A stretch of 64,000 nucleotides of DNA, taken from the NCBI RefSeq assembly GCF_001982635.1, contig NZ_MKFI01000001.1, forward strand, positions 1 through 64,000, written 5' to 3'. Numbering within the stretch: position 1 is the stretch's first letter; each line of letters starts with the position of its first letter. Source of the DNA: Bradyrhizobium mercantei (lineage in GTDB: Bacteria; Pseudomonadota; Alphaproteobacteria; Rhizobiales; Xanthobacteraceae). The position numbers and the translations under genes are program-made. Below are positions 1 to 8,542 of the stretch, piece after piece. The notes under the pieces were generated by a model. That model did no database searches and was not told where the DNA came from. It worked only from the letters and a program-made list of their open reading frames with translations.

Positions 1-60
1 CCCTTTGCATGGGGTTGTTTTGCAGGAAAACCGGTTTCCACTTTTCCGGATCATGCTCTA
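1..60. repeat. Partial dispersed rhizobial palindromic repeats at left edge
   Basis: The first 21 bases recur in reverse complement at 62537-62557. The core CCTTTGCATGGGGTTGTTTT is part of an intergenic repeat I recognise from Bradyrhizobium. The next ~35 bases, ending ATCATGCTCTA, match the ACCGGTTTCC...TTTCCGGATCATGCTC type of palindromic element common in Rhizobiales. The in-window recurrence is seen directly; the family assignment is from memory. It lies just upstream of queF, so the real upstream region of that gene is cut off. Confidence 0.6.
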
Positions 61-83
61 TGAGGACCCCACGGAGACCCCTC

Positions 84-560
84 ATGGCGAAGAAATCCAG
101 CAAATCAACGACCTCCCCGGGCCTGCAACTCGGCCGTGCGGTGGAATGGCCCGACGCGCCGGAAAAGGCGCAGCTCGACCGCGTGCCCAACCCGCAGGCT
201 GGTACCGATTATCTGGTGCGCTTCACGGTGCCGGAATTCACCTCGATCTGCCCGGTGACGGGTCAACCGGATTTCGCCCATCTGGTGATCGACTATGTGC
301 CGGGCCGCTGGCTCCTGGAATCCAAGTCGCTGAAACTGTTCGCCGCGAGCTTCCGCAATCATGGCGCATTCCATGAGGACTGCACGGTCATGATCGGCAA
401 GCGGATCACTGACGAGATCAAGCCGAAATGGCTGCGCATCGGCGGCTACTGGTATCCGCGCGGCGGCATCCCGATCGACGTGTTCTTCCAGACCGGGCGC
501 CTGCCGAAGGGCCTCTGGGTTCCCGATCAGGGCGTCGCGACGTATCGCGGGCGGGGCTAG
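84..560 (+). CDS. queF: NADPH-dependent preQ0 reductase QueF
   Basis: QueF reduces 7-cyano-7-deazaguanine (preQ0) to preQ1 in the cytosol, a step towards queuosine in tRNA. The 158-residue product has the short single-domain QueF length. It carries the catalytic Cys56 in [13 protein letters not shown] with Asp63 seven residues on, then the family motif ESKSLK at 79-84 and the FHEDC segment at 97-100. The frame is open back to position 9, but the ATG at 84 (MAKKSSKS) gives the normal QueF N-terminus, and the upstream part lies in a repeat. No other queuosine gene is adjacent. Confidence 0.93.
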   Translation: MAKKSSKSTTSPGLQLGRAVEWPDAPEKAQLDRVPNPQAGTDYLVRFTVPEFTSICPVTGQPDFAHLVIDYVPGRWLLESKSLKLFAASFRNHGAFHEDCTVMIGKRITDEIKPKWLRIGGYWYPRGGIPIDVFFQTGRLPKGLWVPDQGVATYRGRG

Positions 561-617
561 CTGCCTTCAACGGCAATCGGGCGCGCGACAGTTGACGATG
601 CCCCATGCCGGGCCACC

Positions 618-676
618 ATACACAAGTGTATTGACCCGCGCCAACGCATTCAATAATGTCCATACAGATATGTATG
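618..676 (+). promoter_or_regulatory. Promoter bracketed by two ATACA/TGTAT palindromes
   Basis: Two perfect inverted repeats sit 44 bp centre to centre: ATACAC-AA-GTGTAT at 618-631 and CATACA-GATA-TGTATG at 661-676. Between them lies a sigma70-like promoter, TTGACC at 631-636 and TAATGT at 654-659 with a 17-bp spacer. The first palindrome touches the -35 and the second covers the expected start point near 666. That layout is typical of repressor operators. The nearest downstream gene is the hydrolase at 811, leaving a ~145-nt leader. The regulator is not identifiable here. Confidence 0.5.
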
Positions 677-810
677 GTCATGAGTTGACGGGACGCAACG
701 CCGGCAAACGCTGAGGCCACAGGATCCGGTGTGGCCGTGGTGCGCGGCATTCTCGTTCAACGATTGACGGTCGAGTCGTTTGAGCAGCTCGCACTCGCTG
801 AGAATGCGCA

Positions 811-1692
811 ATGGACGTTGAACTTTCGCACATCGACGTAAATGGCGTGCGGCTCCATGTGGCCGAGGCGGGTCCGAAGCATGGCCGCCTGGTCATCTTG
901 CTGCACGGCTTTCCAGAGTACTGGGAGGCTTGGCAACGCTATTTCGAGCCGCTTGCAGCGGCGGGTTATCGCGTCCTGGCACCCGACCAGCGCGGCTACA
1001 ATCTGAGCGACAAGCCGTCAAACGTCGCGGCGTACGATCTCAACTCGCTCGCCCGCGATGTTCTCGGCCTTGCCGACCATTTTGAACGACGTCGTTTCGC
1101 GATTGTGGGTCATGACTGGGGAGCAGCTGTTGGCTGGTGGATCGCGACCTGTCATGCCGAGCGCCTGGAACAGTTCGTCGCGCTGAGTGCGCCGCACCCG
1201 TCCGTCTGGCGCGAGGCGATGCAGTCCCACCCTGAGCAGCGCCGCAAAAGCCAGTATGTGCGGTTCTTCCAGCTGCCGCGGTTGCCAGAGGCGCTGCTTC
1301 GCCTGAGACGCTTCAAGGCTCTGGCCGACGCCGTCCGTCAGCGTGCGCGACCCGACACTGTCACGGCGGCAGCGCTGGACCGCTATCGCGCGGCGTGGCG
1401 TGCGCCCGGCGCGCTCACCGGCATGCTCAATTGGTATCGCGCCCTATGGCGCAAGGACTTGCCGGCTAGCGCGAAATTACGGATCAGGCCACCTGTCCTT
1501 TTGATTTGGGGCGAGCGTGACGCCTTCGCCGTACGTGCTCTGGCCGAGGCCAGTCTACTCCTGTGTGAAAGCAGCCAGGCAGTCTATCTGGGAGATGCGA
1601 CACATTGGGTCCAACACGACGAGCCCGAACGTTGCATCGAGGCGTTGCTCGATTTCCTGGGCCGCTCGACCGGCCAATCGCCTTCCGATTAG
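811..1692 (+). CDS. Alpha/beta hydrolase, epoxide hydrolase-like
   Basis: The 293-residue protein has the alpha/beta-hydrolase fold of soluble epoxide hydrolases and haloalkane/haloacetate dehalogenases. It shows the oxyanion motif HGFPEYW near residue 31, the nucleophile elbow GHDWGA near 100 with Asp as nucleophile, a cap segment containing LNWYRA whose Tyr fits the epoxide-activating tyrosine, the acid Asp in GERDAF, and the base His in ATHWVQHDEP. The Asp nucleophile and NWYR motif favour epoxide hydrolase over esterase. The substrate is unknown. No signal peptide is seen. A promoter flanked by palindromes lies upstream, so the gene may be inducible. Confidence 0.8.
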   Translation: MDVELSHIDVNGVRLHVAEAGPKHGRLVILLHGFPEYWEAWQRYFEPLAAAGYRVLAPDQRGYNLSDKPSNVAAYDLNSLARDVLGLADHFERRRFAIVGHDWGAAVGWWIATCHAERLEQFVALSAPHPSVWREAMQSHPEQRRKSQYVRFFQLPRLPEALLRLRRFKALADAVRQRARPDTVTAAALDRYRAAWRAPGALTGMLNWYRALWRKDLPASAKLRIRPPVLLIWGERDAFAVRALAEASLLLCESSQAVYLGDATHWVQHDEPERCIEALLDFLGRSTGQSPSD

Positions 1693-1759
1693 TCCGATCG
1701 CCACGCGGACCGGCAGGCAGCGTCCTAACGTGATTGGCGCTTGGCTGGACGGGCGATCG

Positions 1760-2968
1760 CTACGGTTCGACGTCCGGCCGCGCGGCGGCGTCCGCCGGGC
1801 GCGTCTGCTTCAAAAATCGCGCACAGATAAATCCGAGCACGACCATCACGGCAGCGGCCGAGACCAGCGTCGCGGTCTTGCCGGCATGTTGCAGCCCAAA
1901 ACCATAGGCGATCGGGCCGACGGTCTGGCCCATAAAGAAGAAGAACGAGTGCAGCGACAGCGCGGTGGCGCGCGCCTCGACCGATAGCTCGCTGGCGAAC
2001 ACCTGCAGGCAGCCGTGGATCATGTAGAAGCCGAGGCCCATCACCAGCAGGCCCGCCATCTGCAATTTCCAGTGCGGCCCAAAGGCGACGCCGACGAGCT
2101 GGATTCCGACCAGCGTTGCGCCGACGATCATCATGCCCCGCACCCCGATCCATGGCAGCAGGCGCGACACCGTCAGCGTGTAGAGCAATCCGCCGATCGC
2201 AAAGCCCGCGATCACGATGCCGGCGATCGACAGCGAGGTTTCGCCGAGCTCGAACAGGAACGAGGCGACGAAGGGAAACAGCCCGAGCACGCAGCAGCCT
2301 TCGATGAAGACGGCCGAGTAGCAGATGCGCGCGTTCGGGTTGGTGAAGATGGTGCGATAGCCATGGCGCAGCGCCTTCAGGCTGGTGCGCGGCGGACGGT
2401 TCAGCTCCGCGCCGCGGAAGCCGGCCGCAACCGCCAGCGCCACGATGATGACGAGGCCGCCGAGCACCGCGAGCACGCCGCGCCAGCCGAGGAAATCGCC
2501 GATCAGGCCGGAGGCCGTAGCTCCAAGCAGATTGCCGGTCATCGAGCCCGCCAGCGTTCGCCCGATCGCGAGCTGCCGCTTGTCCGGGCCGACGAGATCG
2601 CTGGTCAGCGACAGCGCCACCGGAAACACGCCGCCCGAGCCGATGCCGGCAAGGACGCGGGTCACGAACAGCATTGGAAACGAGGTTGAGAGCGCGCCGA
2701 GGATGTTGGCGACGCCGAGCAGCCCGAGGCAGATCGTCATCAGCCGCGCCTTGCCGAACAGATCGGCGGCGGCCCCGATCGCCGGCTGGACCGCGGCAAA
2801 GGTGAAGGCGAACACCGCGGCAAAGCTCGCCGCGGTCGCAATGCTGACGCCGAAATCATCAGCGACATGCGGCAGCACCGGATCGAGCGCGCGCACCGAC
2901 AGGCTTGCCGCGAAGGTCGCCAGCGTGATGACGTTGAGGGCCGGCGGCATGCCGCTGGTTGCGGTCAT
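1760..2968 (-). CDS. MFS transporter, probable drug/sugar efflux type
   Basis: This 402-residue protein has about twelve hydrophobic segments in the 6+6 major facilitator arrangement. A loop resembling the MFS motif A follows TM2 (GAAADLFGKARLM), and a long cytoplasmic loop near residues 190-210 separates the halves. It probably exports small molecules by proton antiport across the inner membrane, but the substrate cannot be read from sequence. It begins 14 bp after the kdsA stop on the same strand and may be co-transcribed with kdsA. The last ~15 residues are polar and probably cytoplasmic. Confidence 0.8.
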   Translation of the reverse strand: MTATSGMPPALNVITLATFAASLSVRALDPVLPHVADDFGVSIATAASFAAVFAFTFAAVQPAIGAAADLFGKARLMTICLGLLGVANILGALSTSFPMLFVTRVLAGIGSGGVFPVALSLTSDLVGPDKRQLAIGRTLAGSMTGNLLGATASGLIGDFLGWRGVLAVLGGLVIIVALAVAAGFRGAELNRPPRTSLKALRHGYRTIFTNPNARICYSAVFIEGCCVLGLFPFVASFLFELGETSLSIAGIVIAGFAIGGLLYTLTVSRLLPWIGVRGMMIVGATLVGIQLVGVAFGPHWKLQMAGLLVMGLGFYMIHGCLQVFASELSVEARATALSLHSFFFFMGQTVGPIAYGFGLQHAGKTATLVSAAAVMVVLGFICARFLKQTRPADAAARPDVEP

Positions 2969-2982
2969 GTCGTCGTTACCCG

Positions 2983-3840
2983 TCAGGCTGCCGTCTTGGC
3001 CAGCGCGTCGAAGGCCATCAGCCGCTTGACGAGGGCTTCGAAGTCACGGAGCGGCACCATATTGGGGCCGTCGGACGGCGCGTGATCCGGATCGGGATGG
3101 GTCTCGATGAACACGCCGGCGACGCCGACCGCGACCGCCGCGCGCGCCAGCACCGGCACGAATTCACGCTCGCCGCCTGACGAGGTGCCCTTGCCGCCCG
3201 GCTGCTGCACCGAATGGGTGGCATCGAAGATGACAGGTGCGCCGATGGTGCGCGCAAGGATCGGCAGCGCGCGCATGTCTGACACCAGCGTGTTGTAGCC
3301 GAACGACGCACCGCGCTCGGTGACCAGCACATTGGCGTTGCCGGCGCCGGTGATCTTGCTGACCACGTTCGTCATATCCCACGGCGCCAGGAACTGGCCC
3401 TTCTTGACGTTGACCACCTTGCCGGTCGCAGCCGCGGCCCGCAGGAGATCGGTCTGCCGGCACAGGAAGGCCGGAATCTGCAACACGTCGACCGCCTGCG
3501 CCGCCTCGGCGCACTGGTCAGGCTCATGCACGTCAGTCAGCACGGGCAGCCCGAGCGAGGAACGGATCTCGGCGAAGATCGGTAGCGCCTGCGTCAGTCC
3601 GATGCCGCGCGCGGCCGACGCGCTGGTGCGGTTCGCCTTGTCGAACGAGGTCTTGTACACCAGACCGATTTTGAGCCGGGCCGCGATCTCCTTCAGCGCG
3701 GAGGCGACTTCCAGCGCATGCGCGCGGCTCTCGAGCTGGCAGGGACCTGCAATGATCGACATGGGCAAGGCATTGCCGAATTTGGCCGATCCGACGGCAA
3801 CGATCGGCGCGGCGGCCTGCGCGGAATTCTGATTGGTCAA
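2983..3840 (-). CDS. kdsA: 3-deoxy-8-phosphooctulonate synthase (KDO-8-P synthase)
   Basis: KdsA condenses phosphoenolpyruvate with arabinose-5-phosphate to give KDO-8-phosphate for the inner core of lipopolysaccharide. Family motifs are intact: [10 protein letters not shown] near the N-terminus, [30 protein letters not shown], and [12 protein letters not shown] towards the C-terminus. The frame is open to 3903, but the best start is TTG at 3840, preceded at 9 bp by AAAAGGA. It gives 285 residues, close to the usual ~280. The CFGYNTLV cysteine typical of metal-dependent forms is serine here (SFGYNTLV). kdsA is normally grouped with pyrG and eno in alphaproteobacteria; here 7.6 kb of other genes separates it from pyrG. 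Confidence 0.93.
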   Translation of the reverse strand: MTNQNSAQAAAPIVAVGSAKFGNALPMSIIAGPCQLESRAHALEVASALKEIAARLKIGLVYKTSFDKANRTSASAARGIGLTQALPIFAEIRSSLGLPVLTDVHEPDQCAEAAQAVDVLQIPAFLCRQTDLLRAAAATGKVVNVKKGQFLAPWDMTNVVSKITGAGNANVLVTERGASFGYNTLVSDMRALPILARTIGAPVIFDATHSVQQPGGKGTSSGGEREFVPVLARAAVAVGVAGVFIETHPDPDHAPSDGPNMVPLRDFEALVKRLMAFDALAKTAA

Positions 3841-3984
3841 AATGCTGCATCCTTTTGGGGCGACCATGCAATCCCGCGCGGGAGGGATCAAGCCATCCCG
3901 CACGATGAGGGGGTTGCGCTGACGCCGTGGGTGCGCCGTGCTATCACAATCCTGCCCTAACCGCCCCTATAGAGGGTTTTCGAG

Positions 3985-4075
3985 CGAAGTGGGTACCGGT
4001 TCGCGTGAAGAAAACGCGTCAAAACAATAAATCCAGAGCTCCGTTCCGATTCAATCGGAACGGAAAAGGCTCTAG
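3985..4075. repeat. Rhizobial palindromic intergenic element
   Basis: The stretch GTGGGTACCGGTTCGCGTGA...AAACGCGTCAAAACAA, followed by a perfect hairpin CCGTTCCGAT-TCA-ATCGGAACGG at 4041-4063 and ending GGCTCTAG, matches a palindromic element I recognise between Bradyrhizobium and other Rhizobiales genes. It separates divergent kdsA and the PAAR-like gene. No U-tract follows the hairpin on either strand, so it does not look like an intrinsic terminator. Confidence 0.6.
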
Positions 4076-4108
4076 ACTGGCGCGGAACAGATTCCCATGA
4101 GGAACGAC

Positions 4109-4444
4109 ATGCGCCCTTTGCTTGTAATCGTAGCCGTGGCCGCCCTGTCGGCAATGTCAGGCGTCACCTACGGCCAAACCAGCAGCCAGCCCGGAGTCGT
4201 CACCAGCGGCGCCAACGGTGTCACGGTCAACGACAAGCCGGCAGCGCGCAGCGGCGACACCACCAGCAATGGCGGCCCGCTGGTTGAGGGCGTGCCCAAC
4301 GTCCTGATCAACGGCAAGCCGGCGGTGGTGATGGGCGACCGCACCCATTGCGGCGGCAAGACGACCTCAGGCAGCCATGGCGTCTTCATCAACGGCAAGC
4401 CGATGGTCCGCGAGGGCGACCAGACCTCCGGCTGCGCGCAATAG
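4109..4444 (+). CDS. Exported PAAR-like protein
   Basis: The 111-residue product starts with a clear Sec signal peptide (MRPLLVIVAVAALSAMS, cleavage near residue 22). The rest is a PAAR-like domain of three repeats, VNDKPAARSGD, INGKPAVVMGDRTHCGG and INGKPMVREGDQTSGC, with His80, Cys81, His90 and Cys109 as possible metal ligands. PAAR proteins usually cap the VgrG spike of type VI secretion systems and lack a signal peptide. No VgrG, Hcp or other T6SS gene is in this window. ATG at 4109 is chosen because GAGGA lies 7 bp upstream; an in-frame ATG at 4097 has no comparable site. Its role is unknown. Confidence 0.75.
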   Translation: MRPLLVIVAVAALSAMSGVTYGQTSSQPGVVTSGANGVTVNDKPAARSGDTTSNGGPLVEGVPNVLINGKPAVVMGDRTHCGGKTTSGSHGVFINGKPMVREGDQTSGCAQ

Positions 4445-4468
4445 GAGCGCCCGGCCAAACTATCGGCT

Positions 4469-4858
4469 TCAGGACCAGAAGCGATCCTCTCGGCGCTCGT
4501 CGCCTTGATATTCCCGGAACTCGATCGCCCTTCCATCCTTCATTTGCCAAACATGCACCTCTGGAAAGGACTCGGAGATCCCGTTCCTCTGAGCGTTCAC
4601 GGTGGCCAAAACAACGACGAGATCGCCATCGGCCAATACGTTCTGCACGTCAACGCCAAACATGCCGCCGGAAAGCTCCATCGTGCGTTGAAAGAAGCTG
4701 CCGACCTGGTCGTGCCCGGCGTAGTCGCCCGACAATGGACTATGACCGGGAACGTGCCAGGTGATGCTCGGATCGAAGGCTGCAAAGACTGCAGGGACGT
4801 TTCCCTGTGCAAAGTCCTCGTAGGCTTTGCGAATGATCATCGCATTTGATCGGGTCAT
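4469..4858 (-). CDS. NTF2-like / SnoaL-fold protein
   Basis: The 129-residue protein has the small alpha+beta barrel pattern of the SnoaL/NTF2 superfamily: an N-terminal helix (IIRKAYEDFAQGNVPAVFAAFDPSI), WHVPGHSPLSGDYAGHDQ, FFQRTMEL, and a C-terminal sheet ending VHVWQMKDGRAIEFREY. Members are ketosteroid isomerase-like enzymes or binding proteins; the substrate here cannot be told. The start at 4858 is supported by GGAGA 8 bp upstream; the frame stays open to 4951. It converges with the PAAR-like gene, ending 24 bp from it. Confidence 0.75.
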   Translation of the reverse strand: MTRSNAMIIRKAYEDFAQGNVPAVFAAFDPSITWHVPGHSPLSGDYAGHDQVGSFFQRTMELSGGMFGVDVQNVLADGDLVVVLATVNAQRNGISESFPEVHVWQMKDGRAIEFREYQGDERREDRFWS

Positions 4859-4983
4859 TTGGCTTTCTCCCGTGTGTCGGCTCATCTCCGTTGCAGCACC
4901 CCATCCCAACGTACGCTCGGCCTCGCCAACGCGGAAGGGGGTGAAAGGCACCGATCTCCCTTTGACGGGAGGCCGTTCAAATC

Positions 4984-5021
4984 AGGAAAAACAAACCCTC
5001 CGGCAGGACTGCCGGAGGGTT
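4984..5021 (-). terminator. Intrinsic terminator of the NIPSNAP gene
   Basis: Reading the minus strand, AACCCTCCGGCAG pairs with CTGCCGGAGGGTT around a very short loop (4994-5021). The strand then continues TTGTTTTT. A strong GC stem plus U-tract 33 bp after the stop of the gene at 5054 makes a convincing rho-independent terminator. Confidence 0.85.
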
Positions 5022-5053
5022 CTATGCGTCACATGTGCGCCTTATCCACCGCC

Positions 5054-5380
5054 TCACTTCACCGACGAGAACGCGGTCGGCACCAAAAGCTGGTTGACGA
5101 TGTTGAGAACGATCTGGCCGTCCTCCTCGGTCTTGGCGCGCGCGGCGATCCATTCCGGATCGGTCGCGAACGCGGTCCACTTCTGCTCGCGCTCGGCGAG
5201 CGACTCCCAGGCCAACAGATAGGTCAGTTCCTGGTTGGATTCGCCGACCAGCGTCGTGAAGAAGCCGGCCTGCCTGATGCCGTGCTTGTCCCAGAGCTTC
5301 AACGTGATGGTCTCGAACCGTTTCAGCAGCGCCGGCAGCCGTCCCGGCAGGCAGCGGTAGACGCGGGTCTCGTAGATCAT
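5054..5380 (-). CDS. NIPSNAP family protein
   Basis: The 108-residue protein begins MIYETRVYRCLPGRLPALLKR, the typical opening of the NIPSNAP family (dimeric alpha-beta barrel fold). It continues with KHGIRQAGFFTTLVG, YLLAWESLAEREQKW, and a final helix. Bacterial members are small cytosolic proteins of uncertain function, often near oxidoreductases. ATG at 5380 has AAAGGA 6 bp upstream; longer forms to 5431 would lack this and the family start. Its own terminator lies at 4984-5021, so it appears monocistronic. Confidence 0.8.
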   Translation of the reverse strand: MIYETRVYRCLPGRLPALLKRFETITLKLWDKHGIRQAGFFTTLVGESNQELTYLLAWESLAEREQKWTAFATDPEWIAARAKTEEDGQIVLNIVNQLLVPTAFSSVK

Positions 5381-5617
5381 TGGCGATCCTTTCAGATCTT
5401 GTTCGCGAAAGCGCGCAAGTTCTGACAACAAACCCGGACCAAGTCAAAACGGCCAAGCCAAAATGGCGTGGCCCAGCCCCTCGCCTCCGGCATGGCCCGT
5501 CCGCACGCGCCGCGCATCTTCACGCCCGCTTCACCTCACTGACAAACTTGGCCGCTTGCAATAATTGCCGGGCGGACCGCCATCATCTATACAACCCATA
5601 AGTGAAAGAGGTGGCGA

Positions 5618-8470
5618 ATGTATCTCTTGAGATGGTTGCGCGCCGGCTTGTTGCTGGTGGCTGCACTCGGATGTCTTTTGGGATGTCATGGCGCCACCGC
5701 TCAACAGGCGACGGATAACCGCCTCAAGGAGGTCCAGCTCGGCAAGGACGCGTTTACCCTGGGCGATCAGCTGCCGGCCTGGGTCGAGCAACTGCCGATC
5801 CCGGAGCTCGCCAAGACCGCGTCATTGCCGGTGGTGGTCCGTCTCGCCGACAGTCAGTACCTGCTCGGAAAGGTTCCCGCGCTCCACGTCCGGCGCGTGA
5901 CGCAGATCAACGATGCCGCGGCGCTTACGGCAGCCGGACGCCTTTCGATCGCATTCGCCCCCGAATATGAACATGTCCAGCTTCATGCAATCCGCATCTA
6001 TCGCGGGCAGGAGCAGTTCGATCGGACCCAGACGTCCAACATCCGCTTCCTGCAACGCGAGCAGGATCTCGAGCGCGGCGTCTATAGCGGCCGGGTGACC
6101 GCCTCCATCCTGATCGACGACCTGCGCGTCGGCGATACGATCGAGATTGCCTATACGAGCTCGGGTCAAAATCCGGTGTTCGGCGGCAAGGCCTTCGGGT
6201 TGTCGCCGTGGGACCAGGGCGCGCCGACCCTGCGTCGGCGGGTCGTGCTGAATTATCCAACCGACCGATCGATCGCCTGGCGCGTGGTCGGCGACCGGGC
6301 GCTGCCTCCTCTCCTGCCAACCGAAACCGTACGCGACGGCATGCGACGCGTCAGCTTCGACCAGCAGCCATTGCCCGGATTTCCCGGAGAGACGATGGCT
6401 CCGCCCGATTACTTCGGGCTCCGCTTCGTGCAGTTCTCCGAGTTTGCGAACTGGAGCGACGTCTCTGCATGGGCCAGCAACCTGTTCGCGGCGACCGCGC
6501 CACAGGACGGCGAGTTTCGGGACGTCGTGAAGCGCATCAAGGCGTTGCCGTCGGAGCCGGCCCGCGCCATGGCCGCGCTCGAATTTGTGCAATCCCAGAT
6601 CCGGCATTTCTCGGTCGCGCTCGGCGAGAACTCGCACCGGCCAACCTTGCCCGACGAGGTGCTGCGGCGCCGCTACGGCGACTGCAAGGACAAGTCGCTG
6701 CTGCTCGTCACTCTGCTCCGCGAACTCGGCATCAAGAGCCAGCCCGTGCTGTTGCAGATCGGACGCCATGGCGGACTGGAGAAGACGCTGCCCAGCCCGC
6801 AGTTCTTCGATCATGCCATCGTCGAAGCCATGGTCGGCGGCAAGCCCTATTTCCTCGATCCGACGCGGCTCGGACAGCATGGCGAGCTCGACCGCGCCGG
6901 CCAGGCGCATGGCGGGGTCCAGGTCCTCGTCGTGGCGCGCGAGACCGATTCCGTCTCGCGCATTCCTGCCGACACCGGCGATATCGTCGGAGACGAGATC
7001 ACCGAACGCGCCACGCTGGCCAAGTTCGGCGCAGAGGGCCAGCTCGACGTCCGGCGCGTCTGGCGCGGGCTTGGCGCCGAGCAACTGCGCGTCGTGCTTG
7101 AACGGGCGACGCACGAGCAGGTCACCAGGTTCGTCCGTGACGCCCTGGAACGCCGCTATCCCGGCGCGACGCTGGTCGGCGAACCGGCCGTGCAGAACGA
7201 CATCGTGAAGAACGAGCTCTCGATCTCGGCGCACTACAGGATTCCCAAGCTCGCAACGGAGGCGGAAGGGAGCTGGGTCGTCGGCTACGCGCTGGACAAT
7301 ATGCAGAATGTCCTGATCGCTTCGCAATCGGCGAACCGCACCACGCCGCTGCGGATTCCAGGCTTCCCGTTCCACGGCAAATACAGTTTCGAGATGAGCT
7401 TTCCCGAACAGGTCAGCATCAGCATCGACCCGCGCGAGCACACCGTCTCCAACAAGTATTTCAACGCCACGGTCACCGAATATTTTCGCGGCAGCAATGC
7501 GAGGAAAACCGTCGAGCTGAAAACGCTGCAGCCGTCGGTCGAGCCGGCGGACTATTCCGGCTATGCCGAGGACCTGCGTTCGCTCAACAAGGCAATCGGC
7601 AACGCCTTTGCGGTCAACAAGGCGATGTTCAACAATGATGCCGCCAAGGCAGATATCACGCACCGTCTGCAGCAGCAGCACGAGGAGACCATCAAGAAGA
7701 CGACCGAGATCATCGATGGCGGCAAGCTCTCCGGCAGCGATCTGGCCAACGGCTATTGCCTGCGCGGTCATGCCAAGGCGGACCTCGACCGCGTCGACGA
7801 GGCGTTGCAGGACGTCAACACCGCCGTGCGCCTCGCTCCGGCCGCCGCGAACATGCTGACCTGCCGCGCCAGCGTCTATTTTCGGGCGGGACAGTTCGAC
7901 AAGAGCGTGACCGACTACTCCAACGCGATCGCGCTGGGCGGCGGCGCCGACGGCATCGGCATCTCATTCCGCTGGCGCGGAGTAGCGCAGGTCTATGCCG
8001 GCCGGATGCAGGAGGCCATCGAGGACTTCGCCAAGGCGAGCGAACTCGGCGACCGGGAAGCCCGGATCTACAGCGACATGTGGCTGATTGCGACCTACGG
8101 CCGCCTCGGCAAGCCGGTGCCCGACGACATGGTCAAGCGCGCCGGAGCGGAAGCGCAAGGTGAATGGCCGCGTGCCGGCCTCGCCATGCTGGCCGGCTTG
8201 ATGTCGCCGGACGAGCTGCTCAAATCGCTCGAGAAAAAGGCCGGCGACGAGCGCCAGATGGCACTGGCCGAAGCCTATTTCTATATCGGCCTGCGCAACC
8301 TCGCGCTCGGCGACATCAGGCAGGCGCAGGCCTCCTTCCAGAAGACACGCGATATCGGCGTGATCAACTATATCGAGAACGACTGCGCCGCGTTCGAGCT
8401 CGACCGCCTGAAGAAGCTGGGCGCGACGACCTCAGCCAAGCCTGCCGCCGGAGGCGCGGCCGCCCACTGA
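5618..8470 (+). CDS. DUF3857 / transglutaminase-like / TPR exported protein
   Basis: This 950-residue protein has an N-terminal export signal (hydrophobic to about residue 22, with LLGC as a possible lipobox). A DUF3857 region follows over roughly residues 60-270. A transglutaminase-like core comes next, with Cys in RRYGDCKDKSLLL, His in FFDHAIVEA and Asp in YFLDPTRLG, which form a plausible Cys-His-Asp triad. The C-terminal third (about 690-920) is helical and repeat-rich and fits TPRs. Such proteins are probably envelope-bound cysteine hydrolases or transferases or peptide-binding scaffolds; the substrate is unknown. AGAGGTGG precedes the ATG. It is divergent from the NIPSNAP gene. Confidence 0.78.
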   Translation: MYLLRWLRAGLLLVAALGCLLGCHGATAQQATDNRLKEVQLGKDAFTLGDQLPAWVEQLPIPELAKTASLPVVVRLADSQYLLGKVPALHVRRVTQINDAAALTAAGRLSIAFAPEYEHVQLHAIRIYRGQEQFDRTQTSNIRFLQREQDLERGVYSGRVTASILIDDLRVGDTIEIAYTSSGQNPVFGGKAFGLSPWDQGAPTLRRRVVLNYPTDRSIAWRVVGDRALPPLLPTETVRDGMRRVSFDQQPLPGFPGETMAPPDYFGLRFVQFSEFANWSDVSAWASNLFAATAPQDGEFRDVVKRIKALPSEPARAMAALEFVQSQIRHFSVALGENSHRPTLPDEVLRRRYGDCKDKSLLLVTLLRELGIKSQPVLLQIGRHGGLEKTLPSPQFFDHAIVEAMVGGKPYFLDPTRLGQHGELDRAGQAHGGVQVLVVARETDSVSRIPADTGDIVGDEITERATLAKFGAEGQLDVRRVWRGLGAEQLRVVLERATHEQVTRFVRDALERRYPGATLVGEPAVQNDIVKNELSISAHYRIPKLATEAEGSWVVGYALDNMQNVLIASQSANRTTPLRIPGFPFHGKYSFEMSFPEQVSISIDPREHTVSNKYFNATVTEYFRGSNARKTVELKTLQPSVEPADYSGYAEDLRSLNKAIGNAFAVNKAMFNNDAAKADITHRLQQQHEETIKKTTEIIDGGKLSGSDLANGYCLRGHAKADLDRVDEALQDVNTAVRLAPAAANMLTCRASVYFRAGQFDKSVTDYSNAIALGGGADGIGISFRWRGVAQVYAGRMQEAIEDFAKASELGDREARIYSDMWLIATYGRLGKPVPDDMVKRAGAEAQGEWPRAGLAMLAGLMSPDELLKSLEKKAGDERQMALAEAYFYIGLRNLALGDIRQAQASFQKTRDIGVINYIENDCAAFELDRLKKLGATTSAKPAAGGAAAH

Positions 8471-8495
8471 TCCCGGCAACGAACCGGGATTGCTT
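8470..8495 (+). terminator. Possible terminator after the DUF3857 gene
   Basis: ATCCCGG pairs with CCGGGAT across a 7-nt loop immediately after the stop codon, followed by the mildly U-rich TGCTT. The stem is short and the tail weak, so termination may be partial. Confidence 0.4.
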
Positions 8496-8542
8496 ACTGG
8501 CCATACCATACCTTGGTACCGCACATTGTGGGTGTGGCCCCC

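Noticed and set aside
671..715. A 14-codon upstream frame in the leader of the hydrolase gene
   Set aside because: It has no ribosome binding site, no meaningful peptide and overlaps the second palindrome; better explained as chance.
731..841. A 36-codon plus-strand frame before the hydrolase (GILVQRLTVESFEQLALAEN) resembling the start of Uma2-type proteins
   Set aside because: The resemblance is short, the frame overlaps the hydrolase start, and nothing else of a Uma2 domain follows. It may be a remnant but cannot be supported.
4041..4063. Perfect hairpin upstream of the PAAR-like gene considered as a terminator
   Set aside because: No U-tract on either strand and it lies 5' of both divergent genes; it belongs to a palindromic repeat element.
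5822..7771. A 649-codon minus-strand frame opposite the DUF3857 gene
   Set aside because: The sense strand has clear domains, export signal and catalytic motifs; the antisense product has none.
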